NCBI GenBank assembly: GCA_002308615.1
Contig: DBWC01000052.1
Span: forward strand, 718-7,846
Length of the DNA stretch: 7,129 bases
Origin: Clostridiales bacterium UBA1248
Lineage (GTDB): Bacteria > Bacillota > Clostridia > Oscillospirales > CAG-272
Direction: 5' to 3'
Part shown: piece by piece, positions 1-5,623 of the stretch
Numbering within the stretch: the first letter of the stretch is position 1
How the letters are laid out: every line of letters begins with the position of its first letter
Translations under genes and position numbers: made by a program
The notes under the pieces: model-generated
Told to the model about the DNA's origin: nothing
Seen by the model: the letters and a program-made list of their open reading frames with translations, nothing else
Database searches by the model: none

Positions 1-32
1 AAAAACAGACTGATTTATGTCAGTCTGTTTTT
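1..32 (-). terminator. Intrinsic terminator closing the leftward operon
   Basis: Positions 1-13 and 20-32 are perfect inverted repeats (13 bp) around a 6-base loop. The stem core is ACAGACTGA, flanked by a run of five A on one side and five T on the other. On the minus strand it follows the stop codon of the anchored glycoside-hydrolase-like gene by 13 bases and ends in a U tract, as a Rho-independent terminator should. Because both arms carry the A/T run, it can also work on the plus strand for a gene coming from beyond the left edge. Confidence 0.9.
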
Positions 33-45
33 GTATCAGATTTTC

Positions 46-2118
46 TTATTTGCTTTTTTTCTTCATCTTCTCGCTCTTTTTTCTGTGCCAGATGAAAGAG
101 CCCACGGCTATCGCGGCGGCAAGTATTACCGCGGCGGCGGTATAGAGAAACGGTTTCAGGTTGCTTTGCGCTTTATTGCCGTCCGGCTCTTTTTCCGTAT
201 CGCTTTCCGTTTCATTTGCCGCCTTTGTCTCAGGTAATGCCGTTTCAGTCGGTTCCGTATCCGTATCCGTTTCCGCCGTATCTATTGGCTCGACGGTTTC
301 GGCGGCGGCGTTCTTATACAGTTTTATCTGTTCCTTCATTATGTCGTAGTAGAACGTTCCCGATTCTTTTGTCGGCTCTAAGTCCTTGTTGATCTCCGGC
401 GTCGGCTGTTCGCCTTTTGAATATTCGTTCCACGTCGGGCAGAGGACTATCTGAGGCCCGAAGGCTTTTGCTCTCGCCCACATCATAAGAAGCGTGTCGC
501 CGTTGTTTCTTTCAGCGGCGGCTATATAGTTCGGGTCGCCGGGTCTGTCCTGCGATCTCCACGCGGACTGCACCGTCATACATTCGACGATACCGTCGTT
601 TACCGCGTAGCATTGCTGCTGTCGTTCCTCCCAACTCCAGATCGGCTGCGTGGCGGCGCGCGTCTTTCTGTCGTACATGCTTTGCTGGCCGATATATCCG
701 GTCAGGAATCTAACCGTGAATCTGTCGTCATTCCACAGCTTTGCAAGCCCTGACTGTGAAAGCGCCGGCGTGCCTAAATAAACTACGAGCAGGGGCTTGC
801 CGAGATACGTCTGATAAATCTTTGCAAATTCCTCGTTTTCAAGGTATTCGCGGTAGACCTGGTCCGCTTTTTTCTGCAGTCTGCCGTCCTTTATTGCGCT
901 TTTGTCGCCCGGACAGCCGATGAACACAGCGATGTTCGGCGTATTTTCAAGCTTTGACCACGATTCAAACATCTGCGTCGTGCCCATTTCTATCGTTTCA
1001 AAGTCGTTTCTTGCAGCGCCGTTTCTGTAGTCTTTTTTGTTGTAAAAGTCGTAATCAACGTTGTTTGACCAGTCGACTAAAACAAAGTCAACGTCCGCGT
1101 CATACAAAAGCTCGGCGTGCGCCTTCAGCGTTTCCGGACTGTCAAGCGAGGTGTAATTTCCGAGCAGCGGATGCTCCCAGCAGTTTTCAAAGCGTGAATT
1201 CTTATACATCCACGTTGAATATGCAACGCCCACGAGTCTGTCCTCGTACGGGGCGGCGCCGTATTTATCCGGACGAACTCCGGCAAATTCCGAATAATCG
1301 CGTTTTTCCGAGCCGTAAACGGCATCCTCATACAGCGCAAAACGGTCCGCGTACTTCAAAAGCGCCTCGTCGCTTAAGTTTTTGTCTGAAGAACCGAAAA
1401 GCGTTATGCCGGTCGATTCGTCATACAGCGTCTTTGTGTTTTTACTCAGATCTTCGATCTTATAACCGTAGTATTTCGTAAATACGGAATAATCCGGCTC
1501 GTCGCCGTGCTGATAAGGCTTTTCAAGATCGAACTTTGCAAGTCCGTAAAAAGCATACGATAAACCGTCTTTATACGCTATGAGTTTCATATTTGCCAAC
1601 CTCGTATCAGTTACTTTTACACCGCCGTTATCCGTTTGTTCCTCACCCTTCACTTTTAGCGTGAACGATGCGCCGACAAGCTGTTCCTCGGTGCCGTCCT
1701 CGTATTTTGCCTTGATCGAAACGGCGTATTCTCCGGCTGACAGCTCGTTTATACCGAGAAGCTCGCACGCGTCGTCGTCAAGACCTATGCCGGCGTGGAC
1801 GCCGAGTTCGGGATCGAGCCCCAGGGCTTTTGCAACGTCCGATCTGTCCCTGTATTTGTCCGCGCATTTGTATTCCCTGCCGTCAAGTACGTATACGACC
1901 TCTTTTAATTTGCTTTTTGTCTGCTTGTTTACCGCCCAGCCGATAAGATACAGCCGGTCGCCCTTTTCTATCTCCACGTACGAGCCTTTTACGTCTTTGC
2001 CTTCCTTGATCTTATTCTGATTTATGAAAAGCCTGTCGAAGCTCGTATCGGCGGAGGCGGTGAGGCACATTGCCGCGATAAACAGTATAACAAGTAATAT
2101 GGACGTGATTTTTTTCAT
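46..2118 (-). CDS. Secreted, C-terminally membrane-anchored protein with a glycoside-hydrolase-like (GH99/GH71-like) barrel
   Basis: This 690-residue protein probably acts on or binds a glycan outside the cell; its substrate is unknown. Residues 1-23 form a signal peptide (KK, hydrophobic core, ASA before D24). Residues 25-155 look like a beta-sandwich module with GWA, RSDVA and later AGEY..DG patterns, of a sort seen attached to carbohydrate-active proteins. Residues about 290-602 resemble a TIM barrel, with strand-like VGVAYSTW (297-304), VDFVLVDW (343-350), NIAVFIG and PLLVVYLG, ending in a TWNEY segment (562-566) followed by a short acidic and proline-containing stretch. This recalls the end of GH99/GH71-like barrels. 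Residues 603-654 are a Thr/Glu/Asp-rich linker, 656-677 a transmembrane helix, and the tail is lysine-rich, so the body should face outward. The start has AAAGGA 8 bases upstream and lies 11 bases after the XRE gene. Family assignment is from pattern memory; catalytic activity is uncertain. Confidence 0.7.
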   Translation of the reverse strand: MKKITSILLVILFIAAMCLTASADTSFDRLFINQNKIKEGKDVKGSYVEIEKGDRLYLIGWAVNKQTKSKLKEVVYVLDGREYKCADKYRDRSDVAKALGLDPELGVHAGIGLDDDACELLGINELSAGEYAVSIKAKYEDGTEEQLVGASFTLKVKGEEQTDNGGVKVTDTRLANMKLIAYKDGLSYAFYGLAKFDLEKPYQHGDEPDYSVFTKYYGYKIEDLSKNTKTLYDESTGITLFGSSDKNLSDEALLKYADRFALYEDAVYGSEKRDYSEFAGVRPDKYGAAPYEDRLVGVAYSTWMYKNSRFENCWEHPLLGNYTSLDSPETLKAHAELLYDADVDFVLVDWSNNVDYDFYNKKDYRNGAARNDFETIEMGTTQMFESWSKLENTPNIAVFIGCPGDKSAIKDGRLQKKADQVYREYLENEEFAKIYQTYLGKPLLVVYLGTPALSQSGLAKLWNDDRFTVRFLTGYIGQQSMYDRKTRAATQPIWSWEERQQQCYAVNDGIVECMTVQSAWRSQDRPGDPNYIAAAERNNGDTLLMMWARAKAFGPQIVLCPTWNEYSKGEQPTPEINKDLEPTKESGTFYYDIMKEQIKLYKNAAAETVEPIDTAETDTDTEPTETALPETKAANETESDTEKEPDGNKAQSNLKPFLYTAAAVILAAAIAVGSFIWHRKKSEKMKKKSK
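254..277. repeat. Short tandem hexamer in the linker-coding region
   Basis: On the plus strand TCCGTA, TCCGTA, TCCGTT and TCCGCC follow each other directly. On the coding (minus) strand they encode part of the Thr/Asp/Glu linker (TDTDTE). The unit is a multiple of three, so copy-number change would lengthen or shorten the linker without breaking the frame. Related TTTCCGT words recur around 190-230. It is ordinary low-complexity coding repeat, not a mobile element. Confidence 0.7.
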
Positions 2119-2129
2119 GTTTTTTTCCT

Positions 2130-2357
2130 TTAATCTCTGTTGAACGGACTGTCTTCGTCCTCGCAGAATTCAAGTATATCTCCGGGCTGGCATTTCAGCT
2201 CGCGGCAGATCGCCTCAAGCGTGGAAAAGCGTATCGCCTTTGCCTTGTTTGTTTTGAGTATGGAAAGATTCGCCTGCGTTATGCCGATCCTCTGCGCCAG
2301 CTCGCCCGACGACATTTTTCTTTTTGCAAGCATTACGTCAACGTTTACAACTATCAT
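2130..2357 (-). CDS. Small XRE-family (Cro/C1-type, YozG-like) helix-turn-helix regulator
   Basis: This is a 75-residue DNA-binding protein that is almost entirely one helix-turn-helix domain. It starts MIVVNVDVMLAKRKMS; the helix-turn-helix is about residues 15-40 (SGELAQRIGITQANLSILK), then KAKAIRFSTLEAICRELKCQPGDILEF and an acidic tail. The FSTLEAIC..L.CQPGDIL pattern is typical of the short YozG-like XRE family. I chose the ATG at 2357 rather than the in-frame GTG at 2366 because GAGGTG (2369-2364) sits 6 bases ahead of the ATG and itself overlaps that GTG and the previous gene's stop. The gene starts 10 bases after the DUF2975 gene, and such regulators are commonly paired with DUF2975 membrane proteins. 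It probably controls this pair or the operon; the operator is not identified. Confidence 0.9.
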   Translation of the reverse strand: MIVVNVDVMLAKRKMSSGELAQRIGITQANLSILKTNKAKAIRFSTLEAICRELKCQPGDILEFCEDEDSPFNRD

Positions 2358-2370
2358 ACCGGGCACCTCA
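2358..2370 (-). promoter_or_regulatory. Ribosome binding site that decides the XRE gene start
   Basis: On the minus strand the TGA stop of the DUF2975 gene runs directly into the Shine-Dalgarno sequence GAGGTG, followed by 6 bases and ATG at 2357. The GTG of the longer reading frame lies inside this site, so it cannot be the main start. The stop/ribosome-site overlap suggests translational coupling of the two genes. Confidence 0.85.
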
Positions 2371-2817
2371 TATCGTAAGATCGTTTTCTTCTTTTATATC
2401 GACCGCTTCGTTCAAAAGGTTTTTGACTACGCGTACAATAAGACCGATGAAAGCCGCGGCAAACGATATGACGAATGAAAACGGGATAAAGAAGCCTAAC
2501 GCAAAGAACGCGGCGCTTATAGCAAAGCAGCACCAGCTTATATATCTTACGTATCTGACGTTTTCACGGGCGAATACGACGGCTTTTCTGATGTTGAACA
2601 GAATGCGGAGGAGAAGATATGACAACAGCAGAGAAGAAGCCGCGGAAAAATACAGACATATATACAGCGCCGTCCTGATGCCGGCGGCGTCTGTATAGGC
2701 TTCACCCAGATATAATTTCACAAGAAACGGCAGAAGAAAGCAGGCGACTGTAACAAGCGCCGCGAAAAGAAACGTTGCCGCTATTGATACGATGGTTGAT
2801 TTGTATTTGTCGTACAT
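2368..2817 (-). CDS. DUF2975-domain membrane protein
   Basis: This 149-residue membrane protein has four predicted transmembrane helices, at about residues 8-35, 46-72, 89-110 and 113-133. The end, NLLNEAVDIKEENDLTI, matches the conserved C-terminal signature I know for DUF2975 proteins (acidic residues then ENDLTI). The biochemical function of the family is not known. It usually sits next to a short XRE regulator, as here, so a membrane partner or sensor for that regulator is a reasonable inference. AAAGGA lies 9 bases ahead of the ATG, and the gene follows the HAD phosphatase by 18 bases. Length is normal for the family and nothing looks broken. Confidence 0.85.
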   Translation of the reverse strand: MYDKYKSTIVSIAATFLFAALVTVACFLLPFLVKLYLGEAYTDAAGIRTALYICLYFSAASSLLLSYLLLRILFNIRKAVVFARENVRYVRYISWCCFAISAAFFALGFFIPFSFVISFAAAFIGLIVRVVKNLLNEAVDIKEENDLTI

Positions 2818-2835
2818 GATATATCTTCCTTTCGT

Positions 2836-3681
2836 TTATGATCTGCGCTTCGCCGCTTCAAGATCGTTTACGTACAGCTCCGTGGTCTTACTGCTTGCGG
2901 CTATGAGATCGAGTATCGCTTTAATGGTTTTGTCCATCTGTGTGTTTTCACGGTAGTCCGCCGGCGCTATATGTCCGGCTCTGCCCTGGATCAGCAGTCT
3001 GTCGGCAACTCCGCCTTCAAGCTGATACGCCGCGACGCTGTGACCGCCCCCCGTTTTAACGAGCTTCATACACGGCACGTCCGTCAAGCCGTCGCCTATG
3101 TATATCATATTCTGAAAAGGTATGCGCTTTTTTTCCTCGGGCGTGGATTCGTTCAGCCCTCTTGAGTCCGTAACGTCCAAAACTTCTTTGTTTATCCTGT
3201 ATATGAACTGTGTTTTTGAGGTGTAGTTGACAGCCATGGCGGGCCACACCGCCTCGCCGTTTTCGTCGTAGTAGAATTCCGCCGCGTATATGCGCCTGAA
3301 CTCGTTTGCTATGGACGTGCCTTCTATGATCTCCTTTATGCCGGACGATATTACGTAATGCTCGACCGTAAGACCTATGCTTTCCCCGTATTCGTTTATG
3401 CGTGAAAACCAGTCGGTCACGCCGGGAAACAGCTTGACGTTTTTGCCGGAGCGCCGGAACATCTCACGCGTCAGCTTTATGTTTTTCTCGCGCGCCGTTT
3501 TGACCATATAGTACATATACGCCAGAATCGAATCCATATTGTTTTCGTACATAAGGTCGTTGCAGCGACGCCAGAATTCCTCCGCCGGCATCCCTATTTC
3601 CGGGGAGAAAGCATAGTCCTGCATATCCTTAGGCGAAAGCGTGCGGTCAAAATCATACATTATTGCCGCTATTCTGCTCAT
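2836..3681 (-). CDS. HAD-superfamily phosphatase (phosphoserine-phosphatase-like fold)
   Basis: This 281-residue cytoplasmic protein is probably a phosphomonoesterase with unknown substrate. All four HAD motifs are visible: motif I DFDRT (residues 10-14, D10 as nucleophile and D12 as acid/base), motif II ISSG (111-114, S112 or S113), motif III lysine K156 in TSKTQ, and motif IV GDGLTD (196-201). The long stretch between motifs I and II (about 15-110) fits a helical C1-type cap, as in phosphoserine-phosphatase-like members. There is no signal peptide or membrane helix. The start at 3681 has GGAGGG 5 bases upstream inside the flippase gene. The reading frame overlaps the flippase end by 29 bases, which suggests coupled translation. 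An internal Met at residue 8, just before DFD, is an alternative start but would remove strand 1 of the fold. No specific substrate can be named. Confidence 0.85.
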   Translation of the reverse strand: MSRIAAIMYDFDRTLSPKDMQDYAFSPEIGMPAEEFWRRCNDLMYENNMDSILAYMYYMVKTAREKNIKLTREMFRRSGKNVKLFPGVTDWFSRINEYGESIGLTVEHYVISSGIKEIIEGTSIANEFRRIYAAEFYYDENGEAVWPAMAVNYTSKTQFIYRINKEVLDVTDSRGLNESTPEEKKRIPFQNMIYIGDGLTDVPCMKLVKTGGGHSVAAYQLEGGVADRLLIQGRAGHIAPADYRENTQMDKTIKAILDLIAASSKTTELYVNDLEAAKRRS

Positions 3682-5122
3682 TAGGTCCCTCCATTTCCGG
3701 TTTTTGTTCCTCGGGCTGTTTTTTGCGTCTGTTAAGGATCTCTTTAACGGTGGACAGCACCTGCCTGCCGTTAAGCACGGTTATCACAACGGTGATGCCC
3801 GCCGATACGAATATACTGTAATTTTTGTCCGCCACGGTGAAAATGCCCTGCGTCAGAAGAAGCGCCGTGTTTACGGAAGTGAACGGCAGCTTGACCCTGT
3901 AGCCCGCAAGCCCGCGGCTGCGGTACGTCGTAACGAAATATACGGACATATAGCTTATCATAGTTGCGAGCGCCGCGCCCATCGCGCCTAAAAAACGTAT
4001 CAGGATAAGGTTTAAAATCACGTTTATCACCGCGCCGGACGACGCGCAGATAAGCGAGTTTACGCTCTTTTTCTTTACTATATATATCACGCCGACAAAC
4101 GACGTTATACCTTCAAAAATGCACGCGACGGTAAGATATGGCATATATTCCCACGCGTCGTAGAAGTCGTTGCGCAACAGGATCTTTGCCGCGACCCTGC
4201 ATAAAAGGATGATAAACGTGCCGGCGACGAACATTACGGATTTGAAGCCGTCGTATATCTGTGTGAAAAACGCGCCCCATTTTCTGCCGTTGTTTTCCTC
4301 GTTTACAAGCGACATCTGCCAGACGTTTATGAAAATCCCCGTCACGGTTATCATGATATTCGGTATCTTGTACGCCGCGGCGTAAACGCCGTTTGCGCTT
4401 TCGTTTACCATGTACGTTATCATGAACCTGTCGCTCATGTTGACTATCCACCAGCATATCGTGGTAGGTATGAGCGGAACGGAGAAGCGCAGCATCTCAA
4501 AAAATATCTTCTTGGTTATCTGCCTCGGCTCTATATAATCAAGCAGATCTCCGCCCAACACCATATACAGAACGGCTACAAAGTCGCCGCATATGTTGGC
4601 GAGCAGATAACCTGTCACGCCGAGCCTGAATATCAAAAGGAATATGATATTGAAAATGAGATTTGACGCGGTGCAGATTATGCCCTTAATCGCAAAGGGC
4701 TTGACCGCGTTCATACCGCGTAAGAAGCTGCCGCACAAGGTGTTTAAAGCAAACATGAAAACGTACATACCGAGAAGCAGTACGTAATCCGACAAGCGCG
4801 GTATCAGCTTAAGGAGCGGAGATATCGCGACAAAAAACACCATGCCCGCAAAAAGCATGGTAAGACCGGCGGTAAAAACAGCCGGACGGTCCTTTCTTTT
4901 TCCGTAGGAATAACGGAAAACGGCGGATGACACGCCTAACGTGACTATCGGAAACAAAAGGTTTGAAGAATCCGCAACAAGCGTCGCTATACCGTATTCA
5001 CCCGTGGTCAGAACGGAGGAGTACAGCGGCAAAAGCAAAAACACGAGAAGCTTTGAGAGCACCTCGCCAAGCCCGAGTATTGATGAGTTCTTTATCAGTG
5101 TCTTGTATTTGTTTTCCGCCAT
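3653..5122 (-). CDS. Polysaccharide flippase of the MATE/Wzx (MOP) superfamily
   Basis: This 489-residue integral membrane protein probably moves a lipid-linked saccharide across the cytoplasmic membrane. It is built of about 12-14 hydrophobic helices with short loops. The start, LIKNSSILGLGEVLSKLLVFLLLPLYSSVLTTGEYG, is the classic N-terminal pattern of polysaccharide biosynthesis/Wzx proteins (first helix, then PLY...L...EYG). The middle has RF..PL.P.....W..N..DR..I, another hallmark of this family. The C-terminal tail (about the last 28 residues) is charged and Pro/Glu/Asn-rich and probably cytoplasmic. I chose ATG 5122, not the upstream in-frame TTG at 5179, because AAAAGGTG sits 8 bases ahead and the extra residues would be encoded by a hairpin. 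MurJ- or MATE drug-exporter-type function is less likely from the motifs. The sugar substrate cannot be told. Confidence 0.88.
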   Translation of the reverse strand: MAENKYKTLIKNSSILGLGEVLSKLLVFLLLPLYSSVLTTGEYGIATLVADSSNLLFPIVTLGVSSAVFRYSYGKRKDRPAVFTAGLTMLFAGMVFFVAISPLLKLIPRLSDYVLLLGMYVFMFALNTLCGSFLRGMNAVKPFAIKGIICTASNLIFNIIFLLIFRLGVTGYLLANICGDFVAVLYMVLGGDLLDYIEPRQITKKIFFEMLRFSVPLIPTTICWWIVNMSDRFMITYMVNESANGVYAAAYKIPNIMITVTGIFINVWQMSLVNEENNGRKWGAFFTQIYDGFKSVMFVAGTFIILLCRVAAKILLRNDFYDAWEYMPYLTVACIFEGITSFVGVIYIVKKKSVNSLICASSGAVINVILNLILIRFLGAMGAALATMISYMSVYFVTTYRSRGLAGYRVKLPFTSVNTALLLTQGIFTVADKNYSIFVSAGITVVITVLNGRQVLSTVKEILNRRKKQPEEQKPEMEGPNEQNSGNNV

Positions 5123-5138
5123 CAGATCATCACCTTTT
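5123..5138 (-). promoter_or_regulatory. Ribosome binding site that decides the flippase start
   Basis: On the minus strand AAAAGGTG is followed by 8 bases (ATGATCTG) and the ATG at 5122. No comparable site precedes the upstream in-frame TTG at 5179, so the 489-residue form is preferred over a 508-residue one. Confidence 0.8.
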
Positions 5139-5143
5139 AATAA

Positions 5144-5176
5144 CGATATTCCGTGACCGTATGTCACGGAATATCG
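5144..5176 (-). terminator. Perfect 14-bp hairpin between the acyl carrier protein and flippase genes (attenuator-like)
   Basis: Positions 5144-5157 and 5163-5176 are perfect inverted repeats (arm CGATATTCCGTGAC) around the 5-base loop CGTAT. The hairpin begins 9 bases after the acyl carrier protein stop and ends just before the flippase ribosome site. On the minus strand it is followed by TTATTAAAAGG, a poor U tract, so it is more likely a partial terminator, RNA-stability or processing element than a full stop. It would let the acyl carrier protein be made in excess of the downstream genes. Confidence 0.6.
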
Positions 5177-5185
5177 CAAAAAGAC

Positions 5186-5413
5186 TTATTTACGGCTTGA
5201 AATAACGTATTCCGCCATAGCGCGGGGAGTGCGGAGATCCGCTATAACTTCATCGGGGATGCTGATCTTGAATTCGTCCTCAGCGTTCATTATTATCGTA
5301 ACGACGGACAGCGAATCCGCGCCGAGATCCTCAATTATATCGGCGTCGTCCGATATTGACGCGGAATCTATGTGAAGCTCGTCCGCTATAAGCTGTTTTA
5401 CCTGATCTATCAT
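5186..5413 (-). CDS. acpP: Acyl carrier protein (phosphopantetheine-binding)
   Basis: This 75-residue cytoplasmic carrier holds acyl groups as thioesters on a 4'-phosphopantetheine arm. The attachment site is the serine of LGADSL (S34), in the usual place, and the four-helix pattern of the family is visible, with acidic runs (DDADIIEDL) and an EFKISIPDE segment after helix II. Length is normal. Helix II is unusual: after DSL comes SVVTIIMNAEDEF, lacking the Asp and Glu that standard AcpP carries in DSLDTVELVM. This could be a specialised carrier rather than the main fatty-acid one, so the symbol is tentative. GAGGTAA lies about 7 bases before the ATG, and a good promoter lies about 60-95 bases upstream. 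It is the first gene of the leftward operon, with no fab or pls genes beside it. Confidence 0.9.
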   Translation of the reverse strand: MIDQVKQLIADELHIDSASISDDADIIEDLGADSLSVVTIIMNAEDEFKISIPDEVIADLRTPRAMAEYVISSRK

Positions 5414-5479
5414 TTTATTTACCTCGTTGTATTTATTTATTTTAATATAACAAATGCCGTATTCTGTTTCAATACCGTT

Positions 5480-5508
5480 ATTGTAAATTTTTTATATTTT
5501 ACCGTCAA
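5480..5508 (-). promoter_or_regulatory. Sigma-A-type promoter for the leftward operon
   Basis: On the minus strand TTGACG (5508-5503) and TACAAT (5485-5480) are separated by exactly 17 bases, five of six matches to each consensus box. Transcription would start near 5473 and give a leader of about 60 bases before the acyl carrier protein ATG at 5413. The leader is AT-rich and I see no riboswitch fold in it. It is inferred to drive all six leftward genes down to the terminator at 1-32. Confidence 0.75.
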
Positions 5509-5553
5509 AAGTCTTATAAATATCATAAAATGATAAAATACCGCTTGAAAAAC

Positions 5554-5590
5554 AATACCCGCGTCAATAATCGACGGCGGGGGTGGTATT
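5554..5590 (+). promoter_or_regulatory. Hairpin burying a Shine-Dalgarno-like G-run ahead of the spoVAF-like gene
   Basis: On the plus strand CCCG (5558-5561) pairs with CGGG (5578-5581) and CGTC (5562-5565) with GACG (5573-5576), leaving one bulged G and a 7-base loop. AATA (5554-5557) can further pair with TATT (5587-5590) across a bulge. The only good ribosome-binding-like sequence before the gene, GGGGGTGG (5579-5586), is partly inside the 3' arm and its bulge. The hairpin may limit translation until opened, or may be chance. The transcript start is unknown. Confidence 0.4.
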
Positions 5591-5623
5591 ACGGACAAAG
5601 ACATAAACAAAAGCCGTGAAAAA

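Noticed and set aside
172..237. LPETK (residues 628-632) as a sortase LPxTG-type anchor
   Set aside because: The last residue is Lys, not Gly, and the motif lies about 25 residues before the membrane helix instead of directly ahead of it; the lysine-rich tail after a plain helix fits a simple membrane anchor.
954..1481. 175-residue plus-strand open frame opposite the glycoside-hydrolase-like gene
   Set aside because: It is Arg/Ser/Pro-rich with no recognisable domain and lies fully antisense to a well-supported gene with signal peptide and anchor; a codon-bias shadow.
2358..2366. GTG start at 2366 for the XRE regulator
   Set aside because: The GTG is part of the Shine-Dalgarno site for the ATG at 2357, and family members begin at MI(V/I)(V/L)N.
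5123..5179. Longer 508-residue flippase starting at TTG 5179
   Set aside because: The extra residues are encoded by the intergenic hairpin, no ribosome site precedes the TTG, and a strong one precedes ATG 5122.
5491..5558. Sigma-G, sigma-E or sigma-A promoter for the spoVAF-like gene
   Set aside because: Partial matches (TATAAA at 5515, CATAAAAT at 5524, CAATACC at 5553) each lack a fitting partner box at the right distance, so none is claimed.
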